IMG/VR virus record: IMGVR_UViG_3300010354_000580
Location: 1 to 25,350 of that record
Source: a virus
DNA length: 25,350 nucleotides
Strand: one strand, 5' to 3'
The notes beneath the pieces are model-generated. The model was not told the DNA's origin. It saw only the letters and a program-made list of their open reading frames with translations, and made no database searches. Within the stretch, counting starts at the first letter, position 1, and the number at the start of each line of letters is the position of its first letter. Positions 13,898 through 21,225 of this stretch are shown in pieces. The position numbers and the translations under genes are program-made.

Positions 13898-14048
13898 AAT
13901 AGGTACAAGACTTAAGATAGTTAAAGATATTGAAAAAATTATAAAAGAATCTGTATATTATCGTTCTTATTCGGAGTTAATGATAGAATCAAATAGAATA
14001 ATAATAGGTAATATTAATAAACAAGAGAGCAAAGCAAAAATATTATGA
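13875..14048 (+). CDS. small basic hypothetical protein, 57 aa
   Basis: This short gene overlaps the HD gene by 23 bases and shares ATGA with the primase start (14045). Without it a 147-base gap would break an otherwise seamless run. The product is basic and helical, with KTRIGTRLKIVKDIEKIIKES at the front and SKAKIL at the end. No family is recognised. There is no good ribosome-binding site, so expression may rely on re-initiation after the HD gene. Confidence 0.55.
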   Translation: MSNGEKTRIGTRLKIVKDIEKIIKESVYYRSYSELMIESNRIIIGNINKQESKAKIL

Positions 14049-15241
14049 AGGTAGTTAGTGACTCAACAAAATACCTATATAAGTGGCGACAAGTTGAAGT
14101 AGCTAGATATGTTAGTTCTTTAGATCGTGTTATAAGAGATAAGATTAACGACAAAAGTCTTATTATTGATATTGATAATATAGATTCTTATAGAAAAAAG
14201 TATGATAATATTGGCATCTATACATCAATATGGCACTATGATACTCTGACAATAGAAGATTCAACTAGATTTGGGTCTTTATATTTTGACATTGACAATG
14301 AATCAGAAGATGTCTCTTTATCTGAAGCAAGAAAATTATATAGTTATCTAGCTAACTATATTCCAGAAGAATCTCTTTTAGTTTATTTTACCGGAAAAAA
14401 AGGATTCCATATAGAGTGCGAACCAATAGCCCTTGGAATAAATCCTTCAAATAATCTTCCAAATATTTATAGATTTATTGCAAGTAAAATTAAAGCCTTA
14501 TTAACTTTAAATAGTCTAGACTTTAGTGTTTATGATGCAAGAAGAATGTGGCGATATCCTGGAACAAAACATCAATCTACTGGTCTGTATAAAAATTTAA
14601 TTACCAACGATTTACTATTTTCTAATATTGGTACTATAAAGGAATACTGTTCCGTTGAGCAGAATAATGGCGTTAGCGATCAATTGTTTAATGGAAAAGC
14701 AAATGAATGGTTTAGAAATTACACATATGATATGGAGATAGAAAAGGAAAAGTCAAAGGATTTTATGGCTTATTTTAATAAGCACGGTTCTTCCGCTTTT
14801 AAAAATATTGATGAAAAAGAAAAAGAGTTTACTCCAAAAAATTTATTAGAAAAGTGTTCTGCTATTAAAAGATTATGGCAACAAGCAATAGATAAAAAAT
14901 ATCTTGAGCATGAGGCTAGATTATTTTTATGCTCAATACTAACATATGACGAAGATTCAATTAAGTTTCTACATGGTATATTAAGTAACTGCGAAGATTA
15001 TAATATTGAGAAAACAAATAGTCACATAAATGATTGGATACGTAGAAGAGAACTAGGAATAGGTGGTAGGCCGTATACGTGCGAAAGAGCCAATGCAGCT
15101 GGCGTTGGATGCGGCGAATGTTCTTTAGAAAAAAGAAATAGATGGATAAAAATTGGAGATAAATATGTTGAAACAGAAGAGCAATCTTCTCCTTCCCCAA
15201 TACGCTTTGCGTACAAAGTAAAAAATAAGGAGGTGAATTAA
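14045..15241 (+). CDS. archaeo-eukaryotic-type (PriS-like) DNA primase
   Basis: The 398-aa protein carries the three AEP primase motifs: LYFDID with D82 and D84 (metal binding), GKKGFHIECEP at 118-127 (His122, nucleotide binding), and DARRMWRYPGTKH at 164-176 (third acidic residue and Arg pair). A C-terminal helical domain follows (KCSAIKRLWQQAIDKKYLEHEARLFL), like the PriCT or L-domain parts of phage primases. A cysteine cluster near the end (YTCERANAAGVGCGECS) may bind metal. It makes the RNA or DNA primers for DnaE. ATGA coupling joins it to the small gene before. Its own stop lies over the strong ribosome-binding site of the next gene. Confidence 0.85.
   Translation: MKVVSDSTKYLYKWRQVEVARYVSSLDRVIRDKINDKSLIIDIDNIDSYRKKYDNIGIYTSIWHYDTLTIEDSTRFGSLYFDIDNESEDVSLSEARKLYSYLANYIPEESLLVYFTGKKGFHIECEPIALGINPSNNLPNIYRFIASKIKALLTLNSLDFSVYDARRMWRYPGTKHQSTGLYKNLITNDLLFSNIGTIKEYCSVEQNNGVSDQLFNGKANEWFRNYTYDMEIEKEKSKDFMAYFNKHGSSAFKNIDEKEKEFTPKNLLEKCSAIKRLWQQAIDKKYLEHEARLFLCSILTYDEDSIKFLHGILSNCEDYNIEKTNSHINDWIRRRELGIGGRPYTCERANAAGVGCGECSLEKRNRWIKIGDKYVETEEQSSPSPIRFAYKVKNKEVN
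15227..15236 (+). promoter_or_regulatory. extended Shine-Dalgarno, AAGGAGGTGA
   Basis: This ten-base match to the 16S rRNA 3' end lies at the end of the primase gene and nine bases (counted from GGAGG) before ATG 15243. It is the strongest ribosome-binding site seen in the window. It should give high translation of the small zinc-ribbon protein and, by stop/start coupling, of the DnaE gene behind it. Confidence 0.8.
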
Positions 15242-15242
15242 C

Positions 15243-15446
15243 ATGATTAATGATCCAGATGATGTAATCGGAGTTTGTTCAGAGTGCAAAACAGATCAAC
15301 CAATGCAATATATGGAAAGAAATCCATTTGCACAAGAGGGTAAGCCGGTTCCATGCAAATATTGTGGTGGAGTTGTTATAATAACTTATAGAGAAACCAG
15401 AGATAGCGCCTTAGACCAATCGGATAACACTAGAGGTATCGGGTGA
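15243..15446 (+). CDS. small zinc-ribbon protein upstream of dnaE
   Basis: The 67-aa protein has two Cys pairs, C12-x2-C15 (VCSECKTD) and C38-x2-C41 (CKYCGG), typical of a zinc ribbon. The ends are polar and acidic. Such ribbons bind nucleic acid or protein partners; which one applies here cannot be told. It has the strongest ribosome-binding site in the window. Its TGA overlaps the GTG start of the polymerase gene (GTGA at 15443-15446), so the two are tightly coupled and may act together at the fork. Confidence 0.75.
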   Translation: MINDPDDVIGVCSECKTDQPMQYMERNPFAQEGKPVPCKYCGGVVIITYRETRDSALDQSDNTRGIG

Positions 15447-18400
15447 AAAACTGGACTAATTTACATAACCATACAATATATTCTATGTTGGATGGCCATG
15501 GTCGCGTAGAAGAGTATTTAGATAGAGCTAAGTCTCTTGGAATGAGAGGCTTAGCAACTACCGATCATGGCAACATCCATTCTTGGCTTGATTTTTATGA
15601 TGCAGGTAACGCTGTTGGTGTTAAACCAATTCTTGGTTCCGAATTTTATCAGGCAAGAAAAACAAGATTTGATAGAGATGAAGAAGAAAGATCTGGTCCA
15701 GCTAAAAATGAATGGGAACAAAGAGGACCTTATCATATAACAATTTTAGCTAAAAATAATATAGGCTATAATAATATTATAAAAATGTCTTCAAAAGCTT
15801 TTTTGCAAGGATATTATGTTAAGCCTAGAATAGATCATGATTTAATTTCTGAACATTCAGACGGAATTATCGTTCTATCCGGTTGCCTAAACGGCGAAGT
15901 GTCTCAGGCTTTGTTGAGAGGCGATTTTGACTATGCTTTAAAGTCAGCCCAAAAAATGCAAGATATCGTTGGCAAAGAAAACTATTTTATAGAAGTTCAA
16001 GATCATGGTCTTTCTGAGCAAAGAAAAGTATTTAATCAGCTAGTAAAGATTGCATCCCTCATTGGTGCAAAAATTGTTCCAAGCGGAGACTGCCATTATG
16101 TCCACCAGCATGACGCTAGAGCTCATGACATAATGTTATGCGTCGCAACAAATGCAACCATTGATACACCAAATAGATTTTCTTTTAGTGGGGATGAGTT
16201 TTATCTTCAATCATATAGTGATATGGAGAAAAGATTTAGTCAAGAATGGTTGAGTAACACAATGGATGTTTGCGACATGATTGATGTGAATTTAAATTTT
16301 GGAAATATATACTTCCCGAATTTCCCAATACCAACAAATGAAAGTTCTGTTGAATATTTTGAACGTTTAGCTTGGCAAGGGTTGAAAGAAAGATATGGTG
16401 ATCCGCTTCCTCAAAATATTATTGATAGAGCAAATCATGAAATAAGAGTAGTCAAAGAAATGGGTTTTCCAGAATACTTCCTTGTTGTTTCTGATCTAGT
16501 GAACTGGGCTAAAAATAATGATATTAGAGTTGGTTGGGGAAGAGGTTCTGCAGCTGGGAGTGTTTTATCATACGCTTTTAAAATTACAAATTTAGATCCA
16601 ATTAAATTTGGTCTTATGTTTGAAAGATTTCTTGTTGAGGGAAGAAAATCAATGCCAGACATTGACCTTGACTTTGACGATAGATATAGAGACGAAGTTA
16701 TTAATTATGCAAGACAGAAGTATGGTTCCGATCATGTAGCGCATATATGTACGTTCAACAGAACTGGGGCACGTCAGTCAATTAGGGACGCAGCCAGAGC
16801 CTTAGGTTATGATTTTGGCACGGGAGACTCTGTTGCAAAACTCGTACCGCCACCAGTTCTTGGGGTATCAAAAACTTTGACAGAGTGTATGGAAGTTCAT
16901 GAATTCAAAGACTTTTATCACAAAGATGCAACAGCTAAAAGCATAGTAGATACAGCTTTTGGTCTTGAGGGCTTAGTTAGACAAACTGGAATTCACGCCG
17001 CTGGTATAGTTATTTCAAGAGAGGCTTTAACGGAGTATCTCCCTGTAATGCAAAAGGGTCCAGATAATCCACTTGTTACACAATGGGACATGGGTAGGGT
17101 TGAGCAATGTGGACTTTTGAAAATTGACTTTCTTGGCTTGCGAAATTTAGGAATTATTGATTCGTGCGTTAAATTGGTTAAGAAACATAGAGATATAGAT
17201 ATTGAAATAGATCAAATTCCAATAGATGATGTAAGAACTTATGACGAATTATGTCGTGGCAATTGTGCTGGAGTATTTCAGTTGGAATCATCTGGAATGA
17301 GAGAGTTGATGTTACAACTCCAGCCAAAAAACATTGAAGATATTATGGCTCTTATTTCTTTATATCGACCAGGTCCAATGGGTTCTGGCATGGATAAAGA
17401 ATATATTGATCGCAAACATGGTAGAAGTAAGATTAAATATGATCACCCAAAACTTGAGGAAGTTCTTGGGCCATCGCTTGGTATTATGCTCTATCAAGAA
17501 GATGTTCTGGGTGTAGCTAGGCATCTAGCTGGCTTCTCTTCCGCTGAAGCAGATGACTTAAGAAAAGTCATTGGAAAAAAGTTAATGGATAAAATTGCAA
17601 AAATTAGATCAAAGTTTGTGCAAGGCTGCGTTGACACATCCGGCATATCTGAAAATTTAGCTAATAAAATATTTTCTGATATTGAATATTTCGGCGGATA
17701 CGGTTTCAATAGAGCGCACGCCGCAAGCTATGCCATGATAAGTTATATAACATCTTATCTAAAAACTAATTTTACAACAGAATATATGGCAGCACTAATG
17801 TCTTCCGTAGTCGGTAATAAGGATAAACAATCTTTTTATTTATCCGATTGCAGAAAACTTGGCATAAATGTACTTCCTCCTTCTATCAATAAATCTGAAA
17901 TAGATTTTTCTGTTGTAGGTGAAAATAATATTGTATTTGGTTTGTCTGCAATTAATGGTATAGGCGCTTCTATTGCAGAAGCAATAGTCAATTGTAGAAC
18001 ATATTCCTATAAAAATATTTATGATTTTTTTAGAAGATGTGATCCAATAATTCTTAAGAAATCAACTCTAGAAAATCTGGCTTTAGCTGGAGCTTTTGAT
18101 GAACTATATGACTTAGATGATTGTTATGTAAATAGGTTAGAAGAGTTAGATATTTTAGAAAAAGAGAAAGATCAACTTGGAATATATGTAACATCCCATC
18201 CTGTTCAGGGTATATGGGATATCTTGAAAACAAAAATAGACACAGAAATAATTGATATAGAAAATTATGTTGGACAAAGTGGCATAAAAGTAGGTGGAGT
18301 TATTTCATCGTGTAAAAAAATAATAACTAAAAAAGGACAAAAAATGTATAAAATTATATTAGAAGATATATCTTCTGATATAGAAATTATCATTTTTCCT

Positions 18401-18760
18401 AACTCAGCAAAAAACTATGATGATACCTATTTTAATAAGGGTGAGGTAATTATAGTTTCTGGAAATATTAATAAAGAAAACGAAGAAGAAAATTCAATAC
18501 CTAAAATGTATTTAAGTTCCTGTGAAAAATTATCTTCAAAGATATTTTCTAGCGGCAAACCAATAGTTTTTTATGTTGACAAAGAACTGCAACCCATAAC
18601 TATAAGCAAAATATATGATATAATAGAAAATAATAAAGGTGATAGACCACTTTTAATAGAAACTATATCCGGTAAAAATAAAATTTTGTTTAAATTTAAA
18701 ATTAATTGTAATTCTAAAGTTGAAACATTAGTTAAAGATTTAATTAGTTTGGAGCAATAA
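15443..18760 (+). CDS. dnaE: DNA polymerase III alpha subunit (family C)
   Basis: This replicative polymerase extends primed DNA. The 1105-aa chain shows a PHP domain (about 1-240), family C palm, fingers, helix-hairpin-helix and a C-terminal OB domain (IKVGGVISSCKKII onward). Catalytic aspartates are D406 and D408 in MPDIDLDF and D562 in KIDFLGL. GWGRGSAAGS is the nucleotide-binding block. PHP metal ligands appear complete: H8, H10, D17, H42, E67, H98, C148, D216 and H218, which suggests built-in 3'-5' proofreading. The stretch between GAFDEL and LGIYVTSHP (about residues 888-911) is roughly 40 residues shorter than in E. coli DnaE, where the internal clamp-binding motif lies. The tau-binding end is also short. 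The GTG start at 15443 is set by a GTGA overlap. Confidence 0.95.
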   Translation: MKNWTNLHNHTIYSMLDGHGRVEEYLDRAKSLGMRGLATTDHGNIHSWLDFYDAGNAVGVKPILGSEFYQARKTRFDRDEEERSGPAKNEWEQRGPYHITILAKNNIGYNNIIKMSSKAFLQGYYVKPRIDHDLISEHSDGIIVLSGCLNGEVSQALLRGDFDYALKSAQKMQDIVGKENYFIEVQDHGLSEQRKVFNQLVKIASLIGAKIVPSGDCHYVHQHDARAHDIMLCVATNATIDTPNRFSFSGDEFYLQSYSDMEKRFSQEWLSNTMDVCDMIDVNLNFGNIYFPNFPIPTNESSVEYFERLAWQGLKERYGDPLPQNIIDRANHEIRVVKEMGFPEYFLVVSDLVNWAKNNDIRVGWGRGSAAGSVLSYAFKITNLDPIKFGLMFERFLVEGRKSMPDIDLDFDDRYRDEVINYARQKYGSDHVAHICTFNRTGARQSIRDAARALGYDFGTGDSVAKLVPPPVLGVSKTLTECMEVHEFKDFYHKDATAKSIVDTAFGLEGLVRQTGIHAAGIVISREALTEYLPVMQKGPDNPLVTQWDMGRVEQCGLLKIDFLGLRNLGIIDSCVKLVKKHRDIDIEIDQIPIDDVRTYDELCRGNCAGVFQLESSGMRELMLQLQPKNIEDIMALISLYRPGPMGSGMDKEYIDRKHGRSKIKYDHPKLEEVLGPSLGIMLYQEDVLGVARHLAGFSSAEADDLRKVIGKKLMDKIAKIRSKFVQGCVDTSGISENLANKIFSDIEYFGGYGFNRAHAASYAMISYITSYLKTNFTTEYMAALMSSVVGNKDKQSFYLSDCRKLGINVLPPSINKSEIDFSVVGENNIVFGLSAINGIGASIAEAIVNCRTYSYKNIYDFFRRCDPIILKKSTLENLALAGAFDELYDLDDCYVNRLEELDILEKEKDQLGIYVTSHPVQGIWDILKTKIDTEIIDIENYVGQSGIKVGGVISSCKKIITKKGQKMYKIILEDISSDIEIIIFPNSAKNYDDTYFNKGEVIIVSGNINKENEEENSIPKMYLSSCEKLSSKIFSSGKPIVFYVDKELQPITISKIYDIIENNKGDRPLLIETISGKNKILFKFKINCNSKVETLVKDLISLEQ

Positions 18761-19125
18761 TGGCAGCAAAAGGTAGTTATAAAAATCCAGTTGAAAAAGA
18801 TTGTTGGAACTTTTGTTTCTCATGCAATCGTTGTCAGGATAAGGGTCGTTATACAAAGTGCAATGGATGTAGTGGAAGATTTGATCCAGAGGGCATAATT
18901 GATGTTGACAACCAAGACTTTTGCGATTGTAAAAATGGAAATCTTAGATGGAAAACAAAAGAAGGTAAACTTATTTTAATAAAATTTAAATCTAATCCAT
19001 TTAAAGGTGAAGTAAAATATGAGAAAAAGTCGGAAGATGAAAGAGATTGGGACTCTTATGTTAGAGACATGAGAGAAAAATTAAATGATCCAACTTGGGA
19101 TCCAATAACTATAACTGGAGAATAA
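18760..19125 (+). CDS. cysteine-rich, probably zinc-binding protein downstream of dnaE
   Basis: The 121-aa product has eight Cys in its first half: C15, C19, C22, C25, C34, C37, C55 and C57, in segments such as CWNFCFSCNRC and CNGC. This number could hold two metal ions or an iron-sulfur cluster. The second half is charged (YEKKSEDERDWDSYVRDMREK) and ends in WDPITITGE. No family is recognised. Its ATG shares one base with the DnaE stop (TAATG) and has GGAG before it, so it is expressed with the polymerase. Confidence 0.7.
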   Translation: MAAKGSYKNPVEKDCWNFCFSCNRCQDKGRYTKCNGCSGRFDPEGIIDVDNQDFCDCKNGNLRWKTKEGKLILIKFKSNPFKGEVKYEKKSEDERDWDSYVRDMREKLNDPTWDPITITGE

Positions 19126-19126
19126 T

Positions 19127-19360
19127 ATGTCAAGAGAAGTATTTGGAACAATTAAAAAAAATGAAATAACATTAATAGAGTATGCAGATGGAACATATAA
19201 CCATTATGACAAAATATTTATACAGTGTGGAATAGTAGGTCTTTTTCTAAATAAAAAAGACTTAGAAGATTTATTTACTGTATTGAATTACTATATTAAT
19301 ATGGAAAAATTTATTGACTGCGACATAAAGATAGGGGATACAAATGTGGCCTTACAATGA
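19127..19360 (+). CDS. hypothetical protein, 77 aa
   Basis: This small protein has an N-terminal strand-rich pattern (VFGTIKKNEITLIEYADGTYNHYD) and a helical second half (KKDLEDLFTVLNYYINMEKF). It looks like a compact alpha/beta fold of unknown role. GGAG precedes ATG 19127, one base after the upstream stop. It overlaps the next small gene by 17 bases. Confidence 0.65.
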   Translation: MSREVFGTIKKNEITLIEYADGTYNHYDKIFIQCGIVGLFLNKKDLEDLFTVLNYYINMEKFIDCDIKIGDTNVALQ

Positions 19361-19517
19361 AGATGATCATATGGAAATCGGCAACTCTTCTTGGATGCCT
19401 TTTGGTGAGGGAGGATGGAAAAATAAAATAACCGGTCATACAATAAACGAGCAGGGAGAAGAATTTGATGCGGAAGGAAACTTGGTTGGAAAAATAGATA
19501 AATACGATTTGGAGTAA
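19344..19517 (+). CDS. hypothetical protein, 57 aa
   Basis: ATG 19344 follows an AGGGG and opens a frame to TAA 19515-19517 that exactly fills the space between two surer genes. The product is acidic and Gly-rich, starts MWPYNEDD, contains WMPFGEGGWKNKITGHTI, and ends with a short repeat-like EEFDAEGNLVGKID. The pattern 'E-x-x-D-x-x-G-N-L-V-G-K-I-D' resembles a small beta-hairpin repeat. No family is assigned. Confidence 0.6.
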   Translation: MWPYNEDDHMEIGNSSWMPFGEGGWKNKITGHTINEQGEEFDAEGNLVGKIDKYDLE

Positions 19518-19522
19518 TAACT

Positions 19523-20320
19523 TTGTCAATACCAATTAAATCATACGATACATTAACAGATTTAGAAAAATTATCTTTAGTAGATTTATCTTATTCAAGA
19601 ATGGATACTTACACACAGTGTCCAGCTAAATATTTCTATTCATATATACAGAAAGAACCAAGGCAATTTGCCCCAGCAGCAACTCTTGGAAATATAGTTC
19701 ACGCAGTGTTAGAAAACTGTTTATCAAATGACAGTGAGCTTAGTCTTGATCATATGCGTGATGAGTATGATAAAAATATATCAATTTATGATCCAGATTC
19801 TTTAATACCAAAAGAATTAATTAATGCCGGTGTTCAAATCATAGATGAATTTTACGACGAAAATTCAGATAAAACATTTAACATATATGATAAAGAAATG
19901 CCATTCACTTTAATTATTGGATCTTATAAGGTTATCGGTTTTATAGATAGAGTTGATGTCAAAGATGACATGGTTCATATCGTTGACTATAAAACTGGTA
20001 AATGGGAAGTTAGTGCAAAAGAAGTGCCAAATAATCTTCAGCTAGGAATATACGCACTAGCCGTATCTCAAATGTTTCCAGAAAAACAAGTTTATGCGGA
20101 ATTACACTATCTTAGATCTGGTAGAAAAAAAGGTCATCTTTTTACCCATGAAGACATTGACGGTGTTAAGTCTAAAATAATAGATATAGCATATAAGATG
20201 ATAAGCGATATTAATTATTCGCCTACATCAAACATAAGACTTTGTACTTATTGTGATCACGCAAAATCTGGCGCATGCGGAACTGGCTCATTTAGAATGC
20301 GCAATAATAAATATGGGTAA
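19523..20320 (+). CDS. RecB/Cas4-like PD-(D/E)XK nuclease with Fe-S cysteines
   Basis: The 265-aa protein has a complete RecB-family nuclease core: LSYSRMDTYTQCPAKYFYSY at the front, GNIVHAVLE (H60), GFIDRVDVKDDMVHIVDYKTG with D142, D155 and K157, and NLQLGIYALA (Q173, Y177). Cysteines C33, C241, C244 and C252 match the 4Fe-4S arrangement of Cas4 and AddB. It should be a 5'- or 3'-directed single-strand DNA exonuclease used in recombination or fork processing. The start is TTG 19523, five bases after the previous stop, with GGAG at about 19511-19514. It is the last plus-strand gene before a converging minus-strand gene. Confidence 0.88.
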   Translation: MSIPIKSYDTLTDLEKLSLVDLSYSRMDTYTQCPAKYFYSYIQKEPRQFAPAATLGNIVHAVLENCLSNDSELSLDHMRDEYDKNISIYDPDSLIPKELINAGVQIIDEFYDENSDKTFNIYDKEMPFTLIIGSYKVIGFIDRVDVKDDMVHIVDYKTGKWEVSAKEVPNNLQLGIYALAVSQMFPEKQVYAELHYLRSGRKKGHLFTHEDIDGVKSKIIDIAYKMISDINYSPTSNIRLCTYCDHAKSGACGTGSFRMRNNKYG

Positions 20321-20327
20321 AGAAAAA

Positions 20328-20345
20328 GGGCCGGTTTCCCGGCCC
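20328..20345 (-). terminator. rho-independent terminator of the minus-strand gene
   Basis: A perfect 7-bp GC stem (gggccgg/ccggccc) encloses a 4-base loop. Read on the minus strand, the loop is GAAA and the stem is followed by TTTTTC then TTTA, a classic intrinsic terminator 26 bases after the minus-strand stop codon. On the plus strand it lies 8 bases after the RecB-like gene but has only a weak T run (aattcttt). It probably acts mainly leftward and may also stop the converging plus-strand transcript. Confidence 0.85.
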
Positions 20346-20371
20346 CAATTCTTTGGATATCAAAAACAGTA

Positions 20372-20548
20372 TCAGAAATCCTCTACCGGATATTCCTCTG
20401 CATCAGCTACGAGGTCAAAGTCTTCAAACTCTGTAACAATCTTGACCGCTAGATCATGGGTGTAGCCAAGATCTATCATGTCATGAATGATTTCCTCGTT
20501 GATTGTCTGGTGGATACTGTTGATGATTTGGTTCATTGTTGTGTTCAT
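20372..20548 (-). CDS. small acidic protein, the only minus-strand gene
   Basis: The 58-aa product begins MNTTMNQIINSIHQTINEEI and ends DAEEYPVEDF. It is helical and acidic, with a helix-turn-helix-sized central part (DMIDLGYTHDLAVKIVTEFEDF) but no clear DNA-binding face. A perfect -10 box (TATAAT on the minus strand, 20560-20555) ends seven bases before the ATG, so the transcript may begin at the start codon itself. A GGAG lies within those seven bases but is too close for normal use with this ATG; the second Met (codon 5) is a weaker alternative. A terminator follows the stop. Codons favour ATC, GAC and GAG more than its neighbours do. Its function is unknown; its place suggests a regulator or early protein. 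Confidence 0.75.
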   Translation of the reverse strand: MNTTMNQIINSIHQTINEEIIHDMIDLGYTHDLAVKIVTEFEDFDLVADAEEYPVEDF

Positions 20549-20554
20549 GTCTCC

Positions 20555-20583
20555 ATTATACCTTTTTGTTTTTCGGTCCGCAA
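20555..20583 (-). promoter_or_regulatory. minus-strand promoter, possibly leaderless
   Basis: On the minus strand, TTGCGG (20583-20578) and TATAAT (20560-20555) are spaced by 17 bases. The distance from the -10 box to the ATG at 20548 is six bases, which puts the expected transcription start on the A of the start codon. A small inverted repeat GCAA-gttat-TTGC (20580-20592) overlaps the -35 box and could be an operator. Confidence 0.75.
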
Positions 20584-20599
20584 GTTATTTGCAGAATTT

Positions 20600-20628
20600 T
20601 TGTGTTTTTTAATTTTTTATTGTATAAT
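20600..20628 (+). promoter_or_regulatory. plus-strand promoter of the nuclease/sigma-factor operon
   Basis: TTGTGT (20600-20605) and TATAAT (20623-20628) have a 17-base spacer. The start point would be near 20635, giving a leader of about 24 bases with AAGGA at 20648-20652 before ATG 20659. The promoter lies back-to-back with the minus-strand one, the two -35 boxes being only about 16 bases apart. The spacer is a T-rich tract. Confidence 0.7.
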
Positions 20629-20658
20629 GTATGTGTATGACACAGAAAAGGATACACT

Positions 20659-21225
20659 ATGGAGATAGAAGAAGTCAACGCAAAAGAGTTCTTTTTAGAA
20701 AAATCTTCTTTGCGTAAACATCCAAATTTAAATAATATCAGGAACAAATCCGTATCAAAAGCAATCATAGAAGAAGACGGTATTATAACAAGAAAAAAAG
20801 GTAACGCCTACCAATATACTAGAACTGGTTACAGAAAAGATATTAAGCTCAATGTCAGATCTAGTTGGGAAGCTAACTTTGTTAGAGTTTTAAATATATA
20901 TAAAATTGATTTTGATTTTGAACCGCAGGTGTTTACGTTTCCTATAAAACGAGGAACGAAAGGATATACTCCTGATTTTTATTTAAACAAAACAAATACT
21001 TGGGTTGAATTAAAGGGTTATATGGATGATAAAAGTAAAATAAAACTAAAAAGATTTAAAAGGTATTATCCTAAACAATTTGAGAACCTAGTATGCATCA
21101 TAAGTAAATATTCTTCAGACGCAAAAAAGTTTCTAATGGAACTAGAGGTCTCTAAAATCATTTATTATGAAGACATAAAAAATGAGTACGCAAAATATAT
21201 AATAAATTGGGAAGGCAAGATATGA
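20659..21225 (+). CDS. PD-(D/E)XK endonuclease, TnsA / T7-endonuclease-I-like
   Basis: The 188-aa protein has a nuclease core in the usual order: RSSWEANFVRVLN with E71, FEPQVFTFPIKRG, YTPDFYL with D106, and WVELKGY with E117 and K119. A basic helix follows (KSKIKLKRFKRYYP). This layout is shared by phage resolvase-like enzymes and the TnsA nuclease. The N-terminal 60 residues are basic and probably bind DNA. A Holliday-junction resolvase or a nicking role in DNA processing is inferred; no separate resolvase is seen in the window. It is the first gene of the rightward operon and shares ATGA with the sigma-like gene behind it. Confidence 0.75.
   Translation: MEIEEVNAKEFFLEKSSLRKHPNLNNIRNKSVSKAIIEEDGIITRKKGNAYQYTRTGYRKDIKLNVRSSWEANFVRVLNIYKIDFDFEPQVFTFPIKRGTKGYTPDFYLNKTNTWVELKGYMDDKSKIKLKRFKRYYPKQFENLVCIISKYSSDAKKFLMELEVSKIIYYEDIKNEYAKYIINWEGKI

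Noticed and set aside
12450-20320. Cas4-like proteins as a sign of CRISPR adaptation
   Set aside because: No Cas1, Cas2 or repeat-spacer array was seen; RecB/Cas4-like nucleases are common in phage replication and recombination modules.
20253-20668. Two plus-strand frames of 70 codons across 20253-20465 and 20456-20668
   Set aside because: They run over the intrinsic terminator and antisense to the minus-strand gene, which has its own promoter, terminator and better codon pattern; neither has a ribosome-binding site.
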